Shown here in pieces: positions 57,060 to 64,000 of a DNA stretch of 64,000 bases. Position 1 is the first letter of the stretch. Each line of letters starts with the position of its first letter. Source of the DNA: Candidatus Pantoea varia. Lineage in GTDB: Bacteria; Pseudomonadota; Gammaproteobacteria; Enterobacterales; Enterobacteriaceae. The stretch is taken from assembly GCF_900115075.1 (NCBI RefSeq), contig NZ_FOVG01000002.1, forward strand, positions 124,001-188,000. Direction: 5' to 3'. A model generated the notes under the pieces. That model made no database searches. It saw nothing but the letters and a program-made list of their open reading frames with translations, and had not been told where the DNA came from. The position numbers were made by a program, and so were the translations under genes.

Positions 57060-57842
57060 ATGGTCTTGAAGGCGCTGGCGTCATTCGGTCGTCAGGGAAT
57101 TGAAACGTGCGCCAGTTTTGGACGCGCAGGATTAATGCTGTTTCACGCGCTGGTGGGAAAACCCGCGTTCCGCAGACACTCGCCGCTACTGATCAAACAA
57201 CTCTATAGTGTTGGCGTACTGTCGTTACTGATTATTGTGGTTTCAGGTCTGTTTATCGGCATGGTACTCGGACTGCAGGGCTACCTGGTGCTGAACACCT
57301 ATGGTGCCGAAACCAGTCTGGGTATGCTGGTGGCGCTGTCGCTGCTGCGTGAACTGGGGCCGGTTGTTACCGCGCTGCTGTTTGCCGGACGGGCAGGGTC
57401 GGCACTGACGGCTGAAATTGGCCTGATGAAAGCCACTGAACAGCTCTCCAGTATGGAGATGATGGCGGTGGATCCGTTACGCCGCGTCGTCTCGCCGCGC
57501 TTCTGGGCCGGTTTTATCAGCATGCCGCTACTGACAATGATCTTCACCGCGGTCGGTATCGCTGGCGGTGCACTGGTTGGCGTGAGCTGGAAGGGAATCG
57601 ATCCCGGCTTCTTCTGGTCAGCCATGCAGAACGCGGTCGATTTCCGAACCGACGTCGTTAACTGCATCATCAAAAGTGCCGTATTTGCGGTGACGGTTAC
57701 CTGGATTGCCCTCTTTAATGGCTATGACGCGATTCCCACTTCTGAAGGGATCAGTCGCGCGACAACGCGTACCGTAGTACATGCTTCACTGGCGGTGCTC
57801 GGGTTGGATTTTGTGCTGACAGCACTGATGTTTGGGAATTGA
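57060..57842 (+). CDS. mlaE: Phospholipid ABC transporter permease MlaE
   Basis: 260 residues (E. coli 260). Integral inner-membrane permease: [65 protein letters not shown] and the C-terminal [15 protein letters not shown]. It starts 4 bases after mlaF. Confidence 0.98.
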   Translation: MVLKALASFGRQGIETCASFGRAGLMLFHALVGKPAFRRHSPLLIKQLYSVGVLSLLIIVVSGLFIGMVLGLQGYLVLNTYGAETSLGMLVALSLLRELGPVVTALLFAGRAGSALTAEIGLMKATEQLSSMEMMAVDPLRRVVSPRFWAGFISMPLLTMIFTAVGIAGGALVGVSWKGIDPGFFWSAMQNAVDFRTDVVNCIIKSAVFAVTVTWIALFNGYDAIPTSEGISRATTRTVVHASLAVLGLDFVLTALMFGN

Positions 57843-57846
57843 TGCA

Positions 57847-58392
57847 ATGCAAAGCAAAAAAAGCGAAATCTGGGTTGGCATTTTTATGATTATGGCGTTG
57901 ATCGCCGCATTGTTTCTTTGTCTGCGCGTCGCCGATTTAAAGTCGATGGGCACGGAGCCGACGTGGAAACTCTACGCTACCTTTGACAATATCGGCGGCC
58001 TGAAAGCCAGTTCGCCGGTCAAAATCGGCGGGGTGGTGATTGGCCGGGTAACAGAAATTGCGCTTGAGCCGAAAACGCTGCTGCCGCGTGTCACCATGGA
58101 GATCAGCGATCAGTATGCGAATAAAATTTCAGACACCAGCTCGCTGGCTGTCCGCACTCAGGGCCTGCTGGGCGAGCAGTTCCTGGCGCTGAACCTGGGC
58201 TTTGACGATCCTGAACTCGGTTCGGCGATGCTGAAAGATGGCGATACGCTGCGCGATACGAAGTCAGCCATGGTGCTTGAAGATTTAATCGGCCAGTTCC
58301 TTTATAAGAGCGGCGATAACAAACAAAAAACTGACAACAAGGATGCGCAGGAAGGCGACAGTGCTGCGCCTGCGGCACCGGCTCAACCTTAA
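57847..58392 (+). CDS. mlaD: Phospholipid transport MCE protein MlaD
   Basis: 181 residues (E. coli 183). One N-terminal transmembrane helix (IWVGIFMIMALIAALFLCLRVA) and an MCE domain (YATFDNIGGLKASSPVKIGGVVIGRV, LGEQFLALNLG, DTKSAMVLEDLIGQFLY). A variable Ala/Pro-rich tail follows. It forms the hexameric pore of the MlaFEDB complex. The ATG at 57847 gives the family start (MQSKKSEIWVG). Confidence 0.97.
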   Translation: MQSKKSEIWVGIFMIMALIAALFLCLRVADLKSMGTEPTWKLYATFDNIGGLKASSPVKIGGVVIGRVTEIALEPKTLLPRVTMEISDQYANKISDTSSLAVRTQGLLGEQFLALNLGFDDPELGSAMLKDGDTLRDTKSAMVLEDLIGQFLYKSGDNKQKTDNKDAQEGDSAAPAAPAQP

Positions 58393-58407
58393 AGAAGAGG
58401 GTAAAAC

Positions 58408-59043
58408 ATGTTTAAACGTTTACTGATGATTGCCATGCTGGTGGTTGCAGTACCGCTGACGGCGACCGCAGCCGATCAGAGCAATCCCTACAAGCTGATG
58501 AACGAAGCGGCGAAAAAGACGTTCACCCGTCTGAAAAATGAGCAGCCGAAAATCAAGCAGGATCCGAACTACCTGCGTGAAATTGTGCGTCAGGAGCTAC
58601 TGCCTTATGTGCAGATAAAATATGCAGGCGCGTTAGTGCTGGGCCGTTACTATCGTGATTCTACGCCTGCTCAGCGCGAAGCCTACTTCAGCGCCTTTGG
58701 TGATTACCTGGCACAGGCTTATGGTCAGGCACTGGCACTCTATAACAGCCAGAGCTACCAGATTCAGCCTGAGCAGCCGTTGGGCGATGCCCAGATTGTC
58801 GCTATTCGTGTCTCAATTATCGACCCAAATGGCCGTCCACCGGTTCGTCTCGACTTCCAGTGGCGTAAAAACAGCCAGACCGGTAACTGGCAGGCTTATG
58901 ACATGATCGCCGAAGGTGTCAGCATGATCACCACCAAACAAAATGAGTGGAGCGACCTTTTACGTACCAAAGGTATCGATGGTCTGACGGCACAACTGAA
59001 GTCTTCTGCGGCACAGCCGATCACGCTGGATAAACAACAATAA
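58408..59043 (+). CDS. mlaC: Periplasmic phospholipid-binding protein MlaC
   Basis: 211 residues (E. coli 211). Signal peptide cleaved near TATA-AD, then the MlaC fold: [57 protein letters not shown], and [18 protein letters not shown]. It shuttles lipid between outer-membrane MlaA and MlaFEDB. Its stop overlaps the mlaB start. Confidence 0.97.
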   Translation: MFKRLLMIAMLVVAVPLTATAADQSNPYKLMNEAAKKTFTRLKNEQPKIKQDPNYLREIVRQELLPYVQIKYAGALVLGRYYRDSTPAQREAYFSAFGDYLAQAYGQALALYNSQSYQIQPEQPLGDAQIVAIRVSIIDPNGRPPVRLDFQWRKNSQTGNWQAYDMIAEGVSMITTKQNEWSDLLRTKGIDGLTAQLKSSAAQPITLDKQQ

Positions 59044-59348
59044 TGCACGAATCGTTACGCTGGGAGCGGGAAGCCAGCACGCTGTTACTGAAAGGCGAAC
59101 TGGATCGCGACACGTTGATGAGCCTGTGGCAGCAACGCGAGTCGTTGATTAAAGATGTCGATACCATCGACGTCGCGGCGCTGGAGCGTGTTGACTCTTC
59201 CGGTCTCGCCCTGCTGGTGCACCTGCGGGAAATCGCACGGGCGCAGGGGATAACCCCACGCTTTACGGGCATCAGCGATAAACTGCACTCGCTGATTACG
59301 CTTTACAACCTGCAACAGATTATTGTTTCTGCGGATAAAAGCGCCTGA
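59043..59348 (+). CDS. mlaB: STAS-domain protein MlaB
   Basis: 101 residues (E. coli 97). A STAS fold: LLLKGELDRDTLMSLW, then DTIDVAALERVDSSGLALLVHL with the conserved Asp-Ser/Thr loop, and SLITLYNLQQII at the end. It binds MlaF and stabilises the transporter. The ATG overlaps the mlaC stop region (TAATG). Confidence 0.95.
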   Translation: MHESLRWEREASTLLLKGELDRDTLMSLWQQRESLIKDVDTIDVAALERVDSSGLALLVHLREIARAQGITPRFTGISDKLHSLITLYNLQQIIVSADKSA

Positions 59349-59365
59349 TTTCCGGTTGTTATGCT

Positions 59366-59395
59366 AAGCCCCTGTTTTCGACAGGGGCTTTTGCG
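59366..59395 (+). terminator. Terminator after mlaFEDCB
   Basis: Stem AAGCCCCTG/CAGGGGCTT with a 7-base loop and a short U4 tail. Confidence 0.8.
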
Positions 59396-59461
59396 TATTT
59401 AAGAGTCAGCCGCTTTCCTCTACTATGTCAGCCTTATTATTATTAAGTGAAGTTAAGCCCA

Positions 59462-59719
59462 ATGGAAAACAGTGAAATTCAGGCCGTGCTGATGGCCGCA
59501 TTGCCCTTAGACGAAGTCCATGTGATGAGCAACGATGGCAGCCATTTTCAGGTGATCGCCGTAGGCGAACTGTTTGGCGAACTGAGCCGCGTCAAAAAGC
59601 AGCAGGCTGTTTACGCGCCGCTGATGGAATTCATCGCGGATAACCGCATGCATGCTGTCTCTATCAAAACCTACACTCCCGCTGAATGGGCGCGTGACCG
59701 TAAACTCAACGGTTTCTGA
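59462..59719 (+). CDS. ibaG: BolA-family protein IbaG
   Basis: 85 residues (E. coli 84). BolA/IbaG fold: [60 protein letters not shown] is seen in place, with the family end [14 protein letters not shown]. It interacts with monothiol glutaredoxin and is tied to acid stress and iron-sulfur metabolism. The ATG at 59462 matches the E. coli start. Directly upstream of murA. Confidence 0.96.
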   Translation: MENSEIQAVLMAALPLDEVHVMSNDGSHFQVIAVGELFGELSRVKKQQAVYAPLMEFIADNRMHAVSIKTYTPAEWARDRKLNGF

Positions 59720-59770
59720 TCCCCAGCGTGGTGAACTCGCCATGGGCGAGTCCAATTTTTAGCGAGTTAA

Positions 59771-61045
<1,275 letters not shown>

Positions 61046-61067
61046 TCCCGCGGATACGCTGAAAGAG

Positions 61068-61095
61068 CCAGCCCCTTTTGGGGCTGGTTTTTTTT
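61068..61095 (+). terminator. Rho-independent terminator of murA
   Basis: Stem CCAGCCCC/GGGGCTGG with a TTTT loop and U8. Confidence 0.95.
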
Positions 61096-61117
61096 CGCCT
61101 GAAGATCGCGTGGGATC

Positions 61118-61402
61118 TCAGGCGCGGCCAGAATGATCCACCGCTGTCCGGATACGGCTCCTGCGATCCAGCAGGCAGTGGGTATCAGGATCGTAATAGC
61201 GGCTGGGCCAGATTTCACTCGGGTGAATCTTGATCGCGTCGGCGATCAGCCATTCGCCTTTGGGCCAGGGACGTGTCAGCGCATTAGCCAGCGTTGATGA
61301 ACTCAGACCCGCTGCGCGTGAAAGCGCTGCCAGAGTCATACCACGCTTATGCAGTGCAGCGATGATGTCAGCCGGATGCCAGTCTTCCATCCTTTTTTCC
61401 AT
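61118..61402 (-). CDS. sfsB: Ner-like DNA-binding transcriptional regulator SfsB (Nlp)
   Basis: 94 residues (E. coli SfsB 92). A small DNA-binding protein like phage Mu Ner: DWHPADIIAALHKRGMTLAAL, the helix-turn-helix at AGLSSSTLANALTRPWPKGE, and IWPSRYYDPDT. In E. coli it promotes maltose gene expression without cAMP-CRP when overproduced; its normal role is unclear. AAGGAGAACAGG precedes the ATG. It lies convergent to murA and downstream of ispB. Confidence 0.93.
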   Translation of the reverse strand: MEKRMEDWHPADIIAALHKRGMTLAALSRAAGLSSSTLANALTRPWPKGEWLIADAIKIHPSEIWPSRYYDPDTHCLLDRRSRIRTAVDHSGRA

Positions 61403-61607
61403 AACCTGTTCTCCTTTTCCTTGTCATTGCGTCGTCCTGCGGGACGTTGGCTTTCCTTTTTACCTTTATCTGGAAAGAATAAGCCACTTATAGCAAATTA
61501 ATTCCATTAATTTCCAGTTATATTTGGATCCAGCGTCTGGTCTGTGTGATGCCACACAAAAGGAGTGCAATAGCTAAGAGGGAGTAAAGAGAAGTGAGAG
61601 CAGGGAC

Positions 61608-61634
61608 GTAAAAACGGAGCCGGTGAGGCTCCGT
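61608..61634 (-). terminator. Rho-independent terminator of ispB
   Basis: Stem ACGGAGCC/GGCTCCGT, 5-base loop and a U-rich run on the minus strand, 7 bases past the ispB stop. Confidence 0.88.
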
Positions 61635-61640
61635 ATAGGA

Positions 61641-62612
61641 TCAGAAATCGCGCTGAACGGACATGTGCGCCAGTGATTCCAGGGCGCTGCGCCACGGTGA
61701 TTCGGGCAGAATTCGCAAGGCTTCAATCGCTTTGTCCGCTTCCTGTTCGGCGCGGTTACGCGTCCATTCCAGCGAACCACACTGATTCATCGCTTCCAGT
61801 ACCGGTTCCAGCAGATGGCGGCCATTTCCCTGCTCAATAGCTTCACGGATCATCTTCGCCTGTTCAGGCGAGCCGTGCTGCATCGCATGCAGCAGTGGCA
61901 GCGTCGGTTTGCCTTCACTCAGGTCATCGCCGGTATTTTTACCCAGCGTCTCGCCGTCAGCACTGTAATCCAGTAAATCGTCAATTAACTGGAAAGCCGT
62001 GCCCAGATAGCGCCCATAATCCTGCAACGCTTTTTCCTCTTCCGGAGTGGCTTCAGCCAGAATCGCAGAGGCCTGCGAGGCCGCTTCAAACAGGCGCGCA
62101 GTCTTGCTGTAAATCACACGCATGTAGCTCTCTTCGGTGATGTCGGGATCGTTGACGTTCATCAGCTGCAGGACTTCGCCCTCAGCAATCACGTTTACCG
62201 CTTCTGACATCAGCGCCAGGATACGCAGCGAACCCATGCTGGTCATCATCTGGAAGGCGCGGGTGTAAATAAAATCACCGACGAGCACGCTTGCCGCATT
62301 GCCAAACGCCGCGTTCGCGGTCGCTTTGCCACGACGCATATCGGATTCATCCACGACATCGTCATGCAGCAACGTGGCGGTGTGGATAAATTCGATCAGC
62401 GCCGCATTGGTCACGTGCAGGTCGCCCTTGTAGCCCATGGCACGTGCAGATAGCACGGCAATCATGGGACGGATACGCTTGCCCCCACCACTGATGATGT
62501 AGTAGCCCAACTGATTGATGAGCGAGACATCTGAATTCAGCTGGTCGAGGATGGTCTGGTTAACGGCAGCCATATCCTGTGCGGTTAATTCATTAATCTG
62601 TTCTAAGTTCAT
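61641..62612 (-). CDS. ispB: Octaprenyl diphosphate synthase IspB
   Basis: 323 residues (E. coli 323). Trans-prenyltransferase with both Asp-rich motifs: LLHDDVVDESDMRRGK and LIDDLLDYSAD. KRIRPMIAVLSA and GEVLQLMNVND are further family blocks. It makes the C40 side chain of ubiquinone and menaquinone. The ATG is at 62612. Divergent from rplU-rpmA, as in E. coli. Confidence 0.98.
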   Translation of the reverse strand: MNLEQINELTAQDMAAVNQTILDQLNSDVSLINQLGYYIISGGGKRIRPMIAVLSARAMGYKGDLHVTNAALIEFIHTATLLHDDVVDESDMRRGKATANAAFGNAASVLVGDFIYTRAFQMMTSMGSLRILALMSEAVNVIAEGEVLQLMNVNDPDITEESYMRVIYSKTARLFEAASQASAILAEATPEEEKALQDYGRYLGTAFQLIDDLLDYSADGETLGKNTGDDLSEGKPTLPLLHAMQHGSPEQAKMIREAIEQGNGRHLLEPVLEAMNQCGSLEWTRNRAEQEADKAIEALRILPESPWRSALESLAHMSVQRDF

Positions 62613-62768
62613 TCGTCTTTTCAGCTATGACTCGTTATCTCTGCCATGGTAAGTGGTTTACCCAGCCAGCGTTCAGGTAATCTGTTACTGATTGTACTTG
62701 AATTTTGTGCCTGAGAAACGGTTGCATTCAGCCTGTGTTTTTTTTCTGCAAGAGTGTGCAAAGTGCTC

Positions 62769-62797
62769 TTGTCTTCTTCTGGAGTTTTGCGTAGAAT
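62769..62797 (+). promoter_or_regulatory. Promoter of rplU-rpmA
   Basis: TTGTCT (62769-62774) and TAGAAT (62792-62797), spaced 17 bases, followed by a GC-rich discriminator TCGCGCCC. It lies about 70 bases before the rplU start. Confidence 0.75.
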
Positions 62798-62868
62798 TCG
62801 CGCCCTATTGTGAATATTTAGCGCGCCGCCTGATGAACTAAAAGGCAAGCGCAGAAGCGGAGTTTTAT

Positions 62869-63180
62869 ATGTACGCGGTTTTCCAAAGTGGTGGTAAACA
62901 ACACCGAGTAAGCGAAGGTCAGACCGTTCGCCTGGAAAAGCTGGACATCGCAACCGGTGAAACGATTGAGTTTGACCAGGTTCTGATGATTGCTAATGGC
63001 GAAGACGTGAAAATCGGCGCGCCACTGGTTTCAGGCGGAATGATCAAGGCAGAAGTTGTTGCTCACGGTCGTGGCGAGAAAATTAAGATTGTTAAGTTTC
63101 GTCGTCGTAAGCACTACCGTAAGCAAGCAGGCCATCGCCAGTGGTTCACTGATGTGAAAATCACTGGTATCACGGCGTAA
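62869..63180 (+). CDS. rplU: 50S ribosomal protein L21
   Basis: 103 residues, the E. coli length. Seen: [39 protein letters not shown], and [24 protein letters not shown] at the end in the usual pattern. It is followed 15 bases later by rpmA. Confidence 0.98.
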   Translation: MYAVFQSGGKQHRVSEGQTVRLEKLDIATGETIEFDQVLMIANGEDVKIGAPLVSGGMIKAEVVAHGRGEKIKIVKFRRRKHYRKQAGHRQWFTDVKITGITA

Positions 63181-63192
63181 GAGGAGATCTGA

Positions 63193-63453
<261 letters not shown>

Positions 63454-63499
63454 GGTTGTCGTGACGCAGACGTTTAACGTCTGAACGCACGAATTGAAG

Positions 63500-63525
63500 G
63501 CCCCGCAGCTCCTGCGGGGCTTTTT
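63500..63525 (+). terminator. Rho-independent terminator of rplU-rpmA
   Basis: Stem GCCCCGCAG/CTGCGGGGC with a CTC loop and U5. The yhbE gene that lies between rpmA and obgE in E. coli is absent; obgE follows after 170 bases. Confidence 0.93.
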
Positions 63526-63691
63526 ACATTCTGCGGTCTGTTGCGGTAAAGCGACGCATCACAAAAGTTTGCTGTACACTTTATGTACGCACTGGCGAAA
63601 GCCAATCCTGATTTATCCGCCGCTGGTCAGCGCAGAAGACCCTGGCGGACCCGTCTGCAGAGTGCTGCAGGCGATTGTGTGACGGAGATAG

Positions 63692-64000
<309 letters not shown>

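Noticed and set aside
63494..63682. 62-codon frame between rpmA and obgE as a yhbE remnant
   Set aside because: Overlaps the rpmA terminator, is too short and is not hydrophobic like the ten-helix YhbE protein.

Overview
The window looks like a chromosomal segment of a gammaproteobacterium of the order Enterobacterales, most likely family Erwiniaceae and close to Pantoea. That placement is inferred from near-E. coli-like housekeeping proteins, moderate GC content and locus order; no database search was possible. Almost every core gene is intact, and many match the length of the E. coli protein to within a few residues.

Layout. (1) 1-8,692: the end of a LysR regulator, a YncE-like lipoprotein gene, yghU with a DUF1330 gene, and an accessory catabolic locus. 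In that locus a LacI-family regulator sits between two units, each with one TIM-barrel sugar isomerase/epimerase and one Gfo/Idh/MocA dehydrogenase. A similar inverted repeat lies in front of both units. (2) 8,693-15,127: a chaperone-usher fimbrial operon behind an AT-rich leader region, next to tRNA-Phe. The 3' end and terminator of this tRNA are duplicated 0.16 kb away. (3) 15,235-28,616: a block colinear with the E. coli 94-minute region: yjdC, dsbD, cutA, dcuA, aspA, fxsA, groESL, yjeI, epmB, efp, ecnA, ecnB, blc, epmA. The yjeH, sugE, ampC and frdABCD genes of E. coli are not here. (4) 28,617-28,746: a junction carrying a large inverted repeat. (5) 28,747-64,000: a block colinear with the E. 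coli 72-minute region: degS, degQ, zapG, zapE, rplM-rpsI, sspAB, the glt position, arcB, the sRNA ArcZ, mtgA, the rpoN-hpf-ptsN-rapZ-npr cluster, the lptBAC-kdsCD-yrbG cluster, mlaFEDCB, ibaG, murA, sfsB, ispB, rplU-rpmA and obgE (cut by the window end).

The most unusual content is at the glt position. Where E. coli has gltB-gltD between sspB and arcB, this window has an 1,843-residue glutamate-synthase-like protein and, downstream on the same strand, a stand-alone CysJ-like diflavin reductase. No gltD and no cysI are present. I propose that the two form a glutamate-synthase-like enzyme fed by a diflavin reductase. This is inference.

Other functional groupings: EF-P and two of its three modification enzymes (EpmA, EpmB) are encoded within 4 kb; LPS transport, Kdo synthesis and outer-membrane lipid asymmetry genes sit back to back; and the ArcB sensor kinase gene has kept its neighbouring regulatory RNA ArcZ although elbB is gone.
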